From: Cyclobacteriaceae bacterium
GTDB lineage: Bacteria; Bacteroidota; Bacteroidia; Cytophagales; Cyclobacteriaceae
Length of the DNA: 64,000 nucleotides
Reading direction: 5' to 3'
Assembly (NCBI GenBank): GCA_020832305.1
Contig: JAFIEV010000067.1
Location: forward strand, 1-64,000
Below the pieces are notes generated by a model. That model saw only the letters and a list, made by a program, of their open reading frames with translations. It was not told the DNA's origin and searched no databases. Position 1 is the first letter of the stretch, and each line of letters begins with the position of its first letter. Position numbers and translations under genes: made by a program. Shown one piece after another: positions 27,920-35,671 of this stretch.

Positions 27920-28345
27920 ATGAAACCAGCACATATTCTATTGGTAGAGGATAATGAGGGAGATATCGTTCTTACCCTCGATGCTTTTGAAGAATGTAAA
28001 ATAAAGACTGAAATAAGTGTGGTTAAAAACGGCCAGGAAGCTATTGACTTTTTATTTAAAAAAGGAGAATTTAAAAATGCCAAAAAACCGGATTTGATTT
28101 TATTGGATATCAATATTCCTATATTCAACGGGCACGAAGTATTAAAACAAATTAAAGAAGATTCTAAACTCAAAAAAATCCCCGTAATTATGCTAACCAC
28201 TTCCTCCAATAAAAAGGATATTGAAATAGCATACGAAAACCATAGTAACAGCTATGTTAAAAAGCCACTGGATATGAATGAATTTTTAACGGCAATACTA
28301 AAGATTGAGGAGTTTTGGTTGCAATTATCAACATTAGCTGATTAA
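27920..28345 (+). CDS. Single-domain response regulator (Rcp1-like)
   Basis: 141 residues from ATG 27920; the longer in-frame extension overlaps the kinase and is rejected. A full receiver: acidic pocket E10-D11 (LLVEDNEGD), phosphoacceptor D63 (LILLDINIPIFNG), switch Thr in MLTTSS, and Lys in VKKPL. The pattern is that of receivers paired with phytochrome-type kinases. It lies 13 bases after the CheB-CheR kinase. It has no output domain. Confidence 0.92.
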   Translation: MKPAHILLVEDNEGDIVLTLDAFEECKIKTEISVVKNGQEAIDFLFKKGEFKNAKKPDLILLDINIPIFNGHEVLKQIKEDSKLKKIPVIMLTTSSNKKDIEIAYENHSNSYVKKPLDMNEFLTAILKIEEFWLQLSTLAD

Positions 28346-28349
28346 AAAT

Positions 28350-28988
28350 ATGTCAACAAACCAAGAGGGTCAAAATGATTTATCAGTTCTTGTAATTGAG
28401 GACAATCTGGGAGATTTTATTTTGATCGAAGACTATCTTATCGAAAAATTTAATCGAGTGAATATCACCCAATGTGATGATAGCAAGTCGGCCATTAACT
28501 ATTTATCTCAAAGTAAAGAAGTAATCCCTTCCATTATTTTACTCGATTTGCATCTTCCTGATATGAGCGGTCTGGAACTTATTGAGAATATCTTATCACA
28601 CAGTACGAAAATTCCTATCATCGTTCTTACCGGATACTCTGACCTGAACCTTGCTAAAAAGAGCCTTCAGATGGGTATTTACGATTTTCTGATAAAAGAT
28701 GAAATAAATCCTGCTTTGCTGCATAAAAGTATTGAATTCGCAATTAGCAGGGAAAAATATATTAGTCGAATTGAAATGCAGAATGAAAAACTTAAAAAGA
28801 TTGCATGGACGCAGTCACATATTGTGCGGGCTCCGCTTGCAAGAATGTTGGGAATTATGAATTTTTTAGAGGATAATAAGGTAAGACAAAATGATATATT
28901 CTTTTGGTTAAAACATTTGAGGGATTCGGCAAATGAGATGGATGAGGTTATAAAAAAAATAATTAATCAAGCACAAAAATTAGAATAA
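28350..28988 (+). CDS. Receiver fused to a DHp-like domain without ATPase
   Basis: 212 residues. Receiver at 1-130 with E17-D18 and phosphoacceptor D66 (ILLDLHLPDMSG). A C-terminal helical hairpin at about 145-212 starts IAWTQSHIVRAPLARMLG, with H157 in the position of a kinase phosphoacceptor. No ATP-binding domain follows; the stop comes after the second helix. It may act as a phosphotransfer relay from a kinase in the operon. It ends immediately before the next gene. Confidence 0.85.
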   Translation: MSTNQEGQNDLSVLVIEDNLGDFILIEDYLIEKFNRVNITQCDDSKSAINYLSQSKEVIPSIILLDLHLPDMSGLELIENILSHSTKIPIIVLTGYSDLNLAKKSLQMGIYDFLIKDEINPALLHKSIEFAISREKYISRIEMQNEKLKKIAWTQSHIVRAPLARMLGIMNFLEDNKVRQNDIFFWLKHLRDSANEMDEVIKKIINQAQKLE

Positions 28989-29375
28989 ATGAACAAAAAA
29001 TTTCTGATTATAGATGACGACCCGATTATCAGAATATTGATCCAAAAAATGATTGAAGTACTTGATGAATCGGTTAATTGTTACCCGTATGAAAATGGGG
29101 AAACTGGTTTGTCAGCGCTAAAAGCCCTGGAAACCTCTGCAGATACCATCTTTGTGTTATTAGACATCAATATGCCGGTATTAGATGGCTGGGGAGTATT
29201 GGATGGTCTGCGAAATATGAAATTTAATAACCTTCAGCTTTACATAGTTACCTCTTCTACCGATGAAAGCGACATCATAAAAGCTAAAGAGTATCCTTTC
29301 ATAAGGAAGTTTTATCACAAACCAATTTTGAATGAAAATATTATTGAAATTTTGAATTCACATGACATTAAATAA
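28989..29375 (+). CDS. Single-domain response regulator
   Basis: 128 residues, receiver only: D9-D10-D11, phosphoacceptor D59 (LLDINMPVLDGWGVLDG), Thr/Ser switch VTSSTD, and Lys in YHKPI. It closely resembles the receiver at 58354 (LLDINMPVMDGW, VTSSID). Both directly follow a protein that ends in a DHp without ATPase domain. Last gene of the signalling operon. Confidence 0.92.
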   Translation: MNKKFLIIDDDPIIRILIQKMIEVLDESVNCYPYENGETGLSALKALETSADTIFVLLDINMPVLDGWGVLDGLRNMKFNNLQLYIVTSSTDESDIIKAKEYPFIRKFYHKPILNENIIEILNSHDIK

Positions 29376-29438
29376 TATGAGAAAGACCAAAGACACTGAT
29401 GTCTGTAATAATAAATTTTTCATTCTTCCACAAAGTTG

Positions 29439-29461
29439 TTTTTACCTGACATCGGTAAAAA
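29439..29461 (+). terminator. Hairpin after the signalling operon
   Basis: TTTTTACC (29439-29446), loop TGACATC, GGTAAAAA (29454-29461), followed shortly by a TTTTTG stretch. It lies 64 bases after the last receiver. An eight-pair stem with a weak T-run. Confidence 0.45.
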
Positions 29462-29536
29462 GTGTTTTTGTCATCAGTTAATTGAGGCTATTTCTGAAAA
29501 AATTATATATTTCTGCTTCAAACAGACCTGAAAACC

Positions 29537-29908
29537 ATGAATAAGATGAATGATCACGATGAAAGAATGGCGAAAATGATTTTTGCATCAGTGTATCCCC
29601 ATTATCTCACAAAGATTGAGAAAAAAGGCCGGACAACGGAAGAACTGCTTCAGGTAATAGAATGGCTAACTGGCTTCAAGGAAGAAAAAGTGCAAAAGCT
29701 TATTGACGAAAAGGCGACTTTCGAACAATTTTTTAACGAAGCCAAATTACATCAAAATGCACCCCTCATCACCGGAGTCATCTGTGGCTATCGCATAGAA
29801 GATATCTCAACTCCACTTACCCGAAAAGTCAGGTACCTCGACAAACTGGTTGATGAGCTGGCAAAAGGCCGTAAAATGGACAAAATTCTGAGACAGAATA
29901 CCAAATAA
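29537..29908 (+). CDS. DUF2200 family protein
   Basis: 123 residues. Family blocks: DERMAKMIFASVYPHYLTKI, ELLQVIEWLTGF, LITGVICGYRIEDI and VRYLDKLVDELAKGRKMDKI. This is full length for the family. The function is unknown; it is small, helical and cytoplasmic. It stands alone after the signalling operon's hairpin. Confidence 0.9.
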   Translation: MNKMNDHDERMAKMIFASVYPHYLTKIEKKGRTTEELLQVIEWLTGFKEEKVQKLIDEKATFEQFFNEAKLHQNAPLITGVICGYRIEDISTPLTRKVRYLDKLVDELAKGRKMDKILRQNTK

Positions 29909-30274
29909 TCATGAATCCCGATAAGTCTTCATGTCATTGTGCTTTTAGCCACAAACAAAGCAGCTACGAGTTGTACTCTGATAAAACTTAATACTTCAAA
30001 TCTAAACTTTTCCTAAGATGCTTAAACTTTGGGAAAAGAAATTACGAACTACGAACTATCCTCTCCGCATTAATTCAAACCTTCACATCTAAAACATTTC
30101 CAGCTATGAGCTAAGATCTGCCTTTGTACGCTTACAATACATTTCTGAACGATACCGAACACTTTTTGCAGGGCTGTAGTCATATATATATCTAATTATT
30201 AGATGTTTACGATTTATGGCACAAAACTTGGATAGATCAATGTGAACATCTTTTTAACCTGTAAATTCAACTTT
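29909..30274. other. Gene-free stretch
   Basis: About 365 A+T-rich bases between DUF2200 and a small membrane protein. No frame with protein-like composition and no RNA gene was recognised. It probably holds the promoter of the downstream gene. Confidence 0.35.
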
Positions 30275-30631
30275 ATGAACACCAAAAACAAAAGTATATT
30301 TGACTCGGGAGCCGGATATATTTTACTTATCATTGGTCTTTTAACCTCCCTTGTTATTGTCAATGATATGAAACATCAGCACTTTTATAAAAACAAATTG
30401 CAGGAGATCATGCAATTACAGGAGGAACATTCAGAAAAATACCATATTGAAACAAAATCGAGTGTTTTACAAATCAATTTTCTTCAGCGATACATTTCCA
30501 ACGCTTATGATTTAAAAGAGCGTGAATCTGCTGAAGGTGATGAGAATACTTCTGTGTTTTTAATCAGTCATCTAAAAAATGCGGTTCAGTGGGTAGACCA
30601 GCAAAAAGAAAGAGCGGCAAACCTGCAATGA
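30275..30631 (+). CDS. Small single-pass membrane protein, unknown
   Basis: 118 residues from ATG 30275, preferred over the in-frame GTG at 30242. One membrane helix near residues 13-30 (YILLIIGLLTSLVIVN), then a charged, probably helical domain. No family is recognised. A hairpin overlaps the end of the gene. Confidence 0.5.
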   Translation: MNTKNKSIFDSGAGYILLIIGLLTSLVIVNDMKHQHFYKNKLQEIMQLQEEHSEKYHIETKSSVLQINFLQRYISNAYDLKERESAEGDENTSVFLISHLKNAVQWVDQQKERAANLQ

Positions 30632-30647
30632 GCACGGGCCGCTTTTT
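30613..30647 (+). terminator. Hairpin with T-run at gene end
   Basis: AGCGGC (30613-30618) pairs with GCCGCT (30638-30643) around a 19-base loop and is followed by TTTTT. The left arm lies inside the coding end of the small membrane protein. The long loop lowers confidence. Confidence 0.35.
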
Positions 30648-30808
30648 AAGATCGTAAAGGTTTCCTTTAGTGTGGCCTCACATTTTATTCCCTTCCTGAG
30701 TTTCTACAACTTCACATCTTTTTCTTGCAGGCATTACATTTTTTTTAAATACATTTCATAATTTGCACTGAATTAAAGATTTTTAATTGAAAATAAAAGT
30801 GCATTTGC

Positions 30809-31336
30809 GTGGAAGAATTTTTTAAGTCTCACATTCGTACCATTGTCGATTTTCCCAAGAAAGGAATCGTTTTCAGAGATATCACCACCTTAATTAAACA
30901 CCCGGAAGCCCTGAAAAAAGCAGGTGACGCACTCTACGAATTTTCGAAGGATATGGGGGTTCAGAAAGTTGCCGGAATAGATTCGCGCGGTTTTATATTT
31001 GGTGGTTATCTGGCACAGCGTCTGGGTACCGGCCTTGTGCTGGTAAGGAAGCCTGGTAAATTACCTGCTGAAACGTTTAGTCAGACTTATCAACTTGAAT
31101 ACGGTGAAGATACTTTACAGATACACAAAGATGCCATTGAACCCGGAGAAAGAATTTTACTTCATGATGACCTGCTTGCTACCGGAGGTACAGCCCGTGC
31201 TGCTTGTGAATTGATAGAAAAAGCAGGTGGAGTGGTAGTGCAGGTTACTTTTTTAATCGAATTAAGTTTTTTGAGAGGCCGTGAAAAATTCAATTCTTAT
31301 GACATGAAATCACTGGTTGTGTATGATAGCGAATAA
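30809..31336 (+). CDS. apt: Adenine phosphoribosyltransferase
   Basis: 175 residues from GTG 30809. It carries the type I PRTase signature with the PRPP loop ILLHDDLLATGGTARA, plus the Apt start IVDFPKKGIVFRDITTL and AGIDSRGFIFGG. It makes AMP from adenine and PRPP in the cytoplasm. It is 19 bases upstream of a nucleoside symporter, together a purine-salvage pair. Confidence 0.95.
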   Translation: MEEFFKSHIRTIVDFPKKGIVFRDITTLIKHPEALKKAGDALYEFSKDMGVQKVAGIDSRGFIFGGYLAQRLGTGLVLVRKPGKLPAETFSQTYQLEYGEDTLQIHKDAIEPGERILLHDDLLATGGTARAACELIEKAGGVVVQVTFLIELSFLRGREKFNSYDMKSLVVYDSE

Positions 31337-31355
31337 ACCCTAAAATGTCGATATT

Positions 31356-32546
31356 ATGAGCGTTTCTTTCAGATTGCAGCTTTCTGCAATGATGTTTTTA
31401 CAATATTTTATCTGGGGTGCATGGTACGTCACCATGGGCACCTATATGGCCGAAAACCTGGGTGCAAGCGGTGTAAACATCGGTTTGGCCTACAGTGCTT
31501 TGGCTGTAGCAACAATTATCTCTCCGTTTTTTGTGGGAATGATTGCAGACCGTTTTTTTGCAGCCCAGCGCATTATGGGCCTACTCCATATCGTAGGTGC
31601 GGGATTGCTTTTTCTGGCAACACAGATGCCAGACAGCACCAGTTTTTACTGGGTGATTCTGATGTATTCGCTGGTATATATGCCAACAATAGCTTTATCT
31701 AACAGTGTAGCCTTTTACCATATGACCGATCCTGGAAAACAATTTCCCTGGATTCGTGTATTTGGCACCCTGGGATGGATCGTGGCCGGTTTATTGATTA
31801 CCTTACTGGGCATAGAAAAATCTTCCGGCACTTTTTTAATGGCTGCTCTTTTATCCGGTGCCCTGGGTATTTTTAGCTTAACCTTGCCCAATGTGCCGCC
31901 AAAAGGAAGTGAAGATGGGTCGTCAGCGCTTAGTACTGAAGCTTTTGTGATGTTTAAAGACAAACCCTACCTCATATTTTTTATTGCAGCTATTTTAGTA
32001 TGCATTCCTTTGTCGTTTTATTATGGTTTTGCCAACCTGTTTCTCAATGACGTGGGCATGGCAGATCCCGCTTCTAAAATGACTTTGGGACAGGTGTCTG
32101 AGGCAATATTTATATTGGCCCTGCCATTTTTATTTTATCGATGGGGTGTAAAAAACATTCTATTGGTGGGCATGCTGGCCTGGATTTTACGTTATATCTT
32201 TTTTGCCTTTGGCGATGCTGATGCCAACTTGTGGATGCTGTATACAGGCATTATCCTTCATGGTATTTGCTATGACTTCTTTTTTATCACCGGATACATG
32301 TACACAGAAGTTAAGGCTGGAGAAAAAATTAAAAATGCAGCCCAGGGTTTATTCACAGTGGCCACCTATGGTGTCGGTATGGTGATTGGCACCTGGTTTT
32401 CAGGGCTGACAGTTGAACATTATACAGACAATGGAGTTTATGGCTGGATGAATATATGGTTTGTACCCGCTGCTATAGCCATTGCCGTTTTGATATACTT
32501 TATTTTATTTTTCCATGAGAAAAAGGAAATTAAACCCGCTTCTTAG
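31356..32546 (+). CDS. Nucleoside:H+ symporter (NupG/XapB family MFS)
   Basis: 396 residues, about 12 membrane helices. The start FLQYFIWGAWYVTMGTYM is typical of the nucleoside H+ symporter family. It sits in the inner membrane and should import nucleosides. It pairs with apt upstream for purine salvage. A strong hairpin ends the transcript. Confidence 0.85.
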   Translation: MSVSFRLQLSAMMFLQYFIWGAWYVTMGTYMAENLGASGVNIGLAYSALAVATIISPFFVGMIADRFFAAQRIMGLLHIVGAGLLFLATQMPDSTSFYWVILMYSLVYMPTIALSNSVAFYHMTDPGKQFPWIRVFGTLGWIVAGLLITLLGIEKSSGTFLMAALLSGALGIFSLTLPNVPPKGSEDGSSALSTEAFVMFKDKPYLIFFIAAILVCIPLSFYYGFANLFLNDVGMADPASKMTLGQVSEAIFILALPFLFYRWGVKNILLVGMLAWILRYIFFAFGDADANLWMLYTGIILHGICYDFFFITGYMYTEVKAGEKIKNAAQGLFTVATYGVGMVIGTWFSGLTVEHYTDNGVYGWMNIWFVPAAIAIAVLIYFILFFHEKKEIKPAS

Positions 32547-32570
32547 GGATTTTGATTTATGATATAAAGC

Positions 32571-32610
32571 AAAAAGGGCTGTTTGAAAAAGTTTTCAAAC
32601 AGCCCTTTTT
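32571..32610. terminator. Bidirectional terminator, perfect 19-bp stem
   Basis: A perfect inverted repeat, 32571-32589 and 32592-32610, with a two-base loop. The core is GGGCTGTTTG, flanked by A- and T-runs that serve both strands. It lies between the convergent symporter and tpx genes. Confidence 0.93.
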
Positions 32611-32630
32611 TATGTATTAATTGAGCTATT

Positions 32631-33131
32631 TCAGGAAAGTGCTTTAATTGCAGCCTCGTAATTGGGTTCCTGTCCTATTTCCGGGACTTGCTCCACATAG
32701 ATAACTTTCGCTTCAGTATCTAAAGCGATGACCACCCTTGACATCAAACCTGTAAAAGGTCCGTCCACCATTTCAACATTGTAAGAATTAGAAAAATTAC
32801 CGTCTTTATATTGAGAGAGCGTTATTACATTTTCGATACCTTCTGCTTCACAAAAGCGTTTATGGGCAAAAGGAAGGTCTTTGGAGATACATAAGACTAC
32901 TGTATTATTTAATTGTGATGCCTTTACATTAAAATTTCTAACTGCTGCACTGCAAACACTGGTTTCTATGCTTGGAAAAATATTGAGAATTACCCTTTTT
33001 CCTGCAAAATCACTTAGGCTAACGTCAGAAAGATCACTCTTTGTTAGTCTGAAATCAGGTGCAATAGATCCAATTACGGGAAGATTACCTGTTGTGTGAA
33101 CAGGATTTCCTTTTAAAGTTATTTGAGCCAT
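32631..33131 (-). CDS. tpx: Thiol peroxidase
   Basis: 166 residues. Peroxidatic Cys60 (IETSVCSAAVRNFN) and resolving Cys94 (KRFCEAEGIENV) are at the spacing of atypical 2-Cys Tpx. The Thr usually three residues before the peroxidatic Cys is kept as T57. It reduces peroxides in the cytoplasm with thioredoxin. Full length, single gene. Confidence 0.95.
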   Translation of the reverse strand: MAQITLKGNPVHTTGNLPVIGSIAPDFRLTKSDLSDVSLSDFAGKRVILNIFPSIETSVCSAAVRNFNVKASQLNNTVVLCISKDLPFAHKRFCEAEGIENVITLSQYKDGNFSNSYNVEMVDGPFTGLMSRVVIALDTEAKVIYVEQVPEIGQEPNYEAAIKALS

Positions 33132-33420
33132 ATATTTTTATTGTTAATGATTAATTAAGATTCAAATATAAACCTCAATACACTTCCTTTTGTTCGCAGA
33201 TCAGAATGAATTTACAGATTAATAATGGTAAACAAGATATTGTCAATTTAAAAACCTGAGATACCGTTTCAGAGTAAACAATTATCGACAATTCTTCACA
33301 AAAAAAATCTTCGATTCGGTACTTTTTCATTAAAAATTCTTAATTTAAGATTCGAAGACAGATGGCGAGATTTTGTCACTGAATCATTCATTTTTTTGTC
33401 GAACTTTAAACATTTGAGGC

Positions 33421-33759
33421 ATGCCAAAAATAGGAACCTTAGACTTCACGGGTATTTCGGGTCACAAGTATACCTTTAACGTATATCCGTTGAGTCACAC
33501 TTTTACTGAAAAGGAAGCTGTATACTTTGTGACCCGACGTACCATTAAAGCTGATGCCAGTGTTGAGCATATATTACTTTACGTTGGAGAATCGGCCAAT
33601 ATTTCAAAGGAATTTCTTTCTCATAAGCACCTGACCTGCTTTGAAAGAGAAATTGCCAATTGCATTTGTGTTCATTGGGAGGATCACGCTGATACCCGTG
33701 AGAAAATCGTAGATGATTTACTCAAGCACTATCATCCCCCCTGCAATTATGAAAATTAA
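33421..33759 (+). CDS. Small GIY-YIG-like protein
   Basis: 112 residues. AVYFVTRRT, LLYVGESANISKEFLSHK and a C-terminal HYHPPCN look like a degenerate GIY-YIG nuclease fold (first strand, YVG strand, conserved Arg/His region, terminal Asn). The Tyr of GIY is kept as V-Y-F. It stands alone and ends in a good terminator. DNA cleavage is not shown; the fold call is inference. Confidence 0.5.
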   Translation: MPKIGTLDFTGISGHKYTFNVYPLSHTFTEKEAVYFVTRRTIKADASVEHILLYVGESANISKEFLSHKHLTCFEREIANCICVHWEDHADTREKIVDDLLKHYHPPCNYEN

Positions 33760-33779
33760 ATGTGGAAAAGTATAAAATC

Positions 33780-33808
33780 AAAACCGTCGCACAAAACGAC
33801 GGTTTTTT
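33780..33808. terminator. Bidirectional terminator
   Basis: AAAACCGTCG (33780-33789), loop CACAAAA, CGACGGTTTT (33797-33806), then more T. It separates the convergent GIY-YIG-like gene and the M50 protease gene. Confidence 0.9.
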
Positions 33809-34947
33809 TATTCTATGGTAAGTGGCGCAGGTGTAAATGAAATTATGAAAACAATCAGCGCTATCCAACCCAACACTTTGCGGGTCGTGCTTAATTTGTC
33901 ATCAAAGATGGCTGGCGGGTGCTCTACCCCAAGTACTCTTCCCAGCAAGAGACAAAATAAAAGGTAAACTTCAAATCCTAAAGAACCCCCTACCCAATGT
34001 CCGACTAGTGTTTGTAAAAGCATCATAGCTATACTATATAAAAGGCGCTTTTTTCTATTAAAAGGCTCCATTCGGTAAAACACCAGATACAAAAACCCTG
34101 TATAAAGGGGTATCGAGATGGCAAGCTCGCCGGGAGGATCAGAAAAACGCAGGATTCCGGTGCCTGCCAAAAAGACTAAAAGCACAAATAGCAATCGCGA
34201 CACGATCCTGGCCCGCCGGTACCCAAGTAAACCATATAAAACATGGCCTCCATCAAGCTGCCCGATAGGCAACAAATTCAGTGCTGTAAAAAACAATGCC
34301 AAAAATCCGGCAAATAAATACGGATAATGATACATCTCATATTTATTTGGAATCAAATTGGGATCAGAAGCAATATATTTTTCAAAAAACGTAAACAACA
34401 GGTTTTTTCCCAAAGCAATTTTCAGGCCATGGCCATTGTCGTCTCCATACACATGCTGATCATAATCAAGCCCATATTGCTGGTACTCGGGATGTATTTC
34501 AAAAATATATTCAGCAGGTGGCAAATTGGTAAATCCATAATATAAAACGCCCAGTGCCACAACAAATCCTGCCAGGGGGCCGGCAATGCCAATGTCGAAT
34601 ATTTCCTTTTTCCGTCTTATTCGTTCGTTTATTCTAATAAAGGCTCCGGCTGTACCAATAGAAGGGGTTAGCATAAACCCCAGCCAAAGGGGAATATAAT
34701 AAGGCAGGGAAACACTTACCTTATAATACTTTGCCGTAAAATAATGCCCAAATTCATGAACAGTAAGTATGCCGAGAAAAGCCAGGGAAAAATGCAATCC
34801 ATACCAAAATTCAGACCATGTCAATGGAGAGTCGCCATAGAGCACACTTTTTCCAAATATCCATTCCGCACCTGCCAGGGTTGTACAGACCAGGGTAAGC
34901 AAAAAAAGCAATGCCTGAATGATATATTGCTTTTTAGCTGATTCCAT
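33808..34947 (-). CDS. Site-2 protease family (M50) membrane metalloprotease
   Basis: 379 residues with several membrane helices. The zinc motif is H64-E-F-G-H68 (LTVHEFGHYF). The second metal motif LPIGQLDGGHVLYGLLG lies near residues 230-245. It cleaves membrane-embedded substrates; the substrate is unknown. There is no PDZ domain. It overlaps the HAD gene upstream by 14 bases, so they are co-translated. Confidence 0.9.
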   Translation of the reverse strand: MESAKKQYIIQALLFLLTLVCTTLAGAEWIFGKSVLYGDSPLTWSEFWYGLHFSLAFLGILTVHEFGHYFTAKYYKVSVSLPYYIPLWLGFMLTPSIGTAGAFIRINERIRRKKEIFDIGIAGPLAGFVVALGVLYYGFTNLPPAEYIFEIHPEYQQYGLDYDQHVYGDDNGHGLKIALGKNLLFTFFEKYIASDPNLIPNKYEMYHYPYLFAGFLALFFTALNLLPIGQLDGGHVLYGLLGYRRARIVSRLLFVLLVFLAGTGILRFSDPPGELAISIPLYTGFLYLVFYRMEPFNRKKRLLYSIAMMLLQTLVGHWVGGSLGFEVYLLFCLLLGRVLGVEHPPAIFDDKLSTTRKVLGWIALIVFIISFTPAPLTIE

Positions 34948-35560
34948 TGGGTAGCATGGTGGGTCTAAGCTGGTTTACATCTACCTGAAGGGTATGAAGA
35001 TTCATAGATTTTGCCGTGGAAATATTATCTGAATTGTCATCCAGCAAGAGCGTTTCTTCAGCTTTAAATCCGGCATGATCAAGTACAAATTGAAAACATT
35101 CCTTATCCGGTTTTCTCAAATGAATTTCATGCGAATAATACATATGGTCAAAAATTTCAAGGGGATGCTGATAGGGCGTTTGTTCTTTAAAAATCTCCAG
35201 AAATTTCCTTATGTGCATGGCATTGGTATTGCTCAGCACCACGATCTTATAATCGTTTTTGATGGCTTTTATCCATTCCAGTCTCTCTGCCGGCAAATCG
35301 AGCAACATGGCATTCCAGGCTTCGTCGATTTCATCATCATGCAATGTGCGGCCAGACATATTCCTGATCGCCTCCCGAAATTCTGCATCAGATATTTTAC
35401 CGGTTTCATACAATACGAAAAATGGCGCATTAAAATATTTTTCTTTTACCTCCTCTACCCCAACACCGGTAATGGCAGCAAAGTCTCTTAATGTTTTGAG
35501 AATATCCAGATTGATGATCACCCCTCCAAGATCAAAAATTATGTTTTTTACCTTCTGCAC
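34934..35560 (-). CDS. HAD-family hydrolase (YihX-like)
   Basis: 208 residues from GTG 35560. HAD motif 1 FDLGGVIINLD, motif 2 VVLSNTN, motif 3 Lys in LRKPDKE, motif 4 LLLDDNSDNI. The helical cap and length fit YihX-type sugar or nucleotide phosphatases. It is upstream of and overlaps the M50 protease gene. The substrate is unknown. Confidence 0.85.
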   Translation of the reverse strand: MQKVKNIIFDLGGVIINLDILKTLRDFAAITGVGVEEVKEKYFNAPFFVLYETGKISDAEFREAIRNMSGRTLHDDEIDEAWNAMLLDLPAERLEWIKAIKNDYKIVVLSNTNAMHIRKFLEIFKEQTPYQHPLEIFDHMYYSHEIHLRKPDKECFQFVLDHAGFKAEETLLLDDNSDNISTAKSMNLHTLQVDVNQLRPTMLPNGIS

Positions 35561-35671
35561 GCTGAGATTAATTGAATTTTAAACCATTGACAAATTAAAG
35601 ACAAAGTGCATCCAAATTCAAGCACCAGGAGTACAAATAAATAAAAAAACTACAATCTACCCCCTTTTTTG

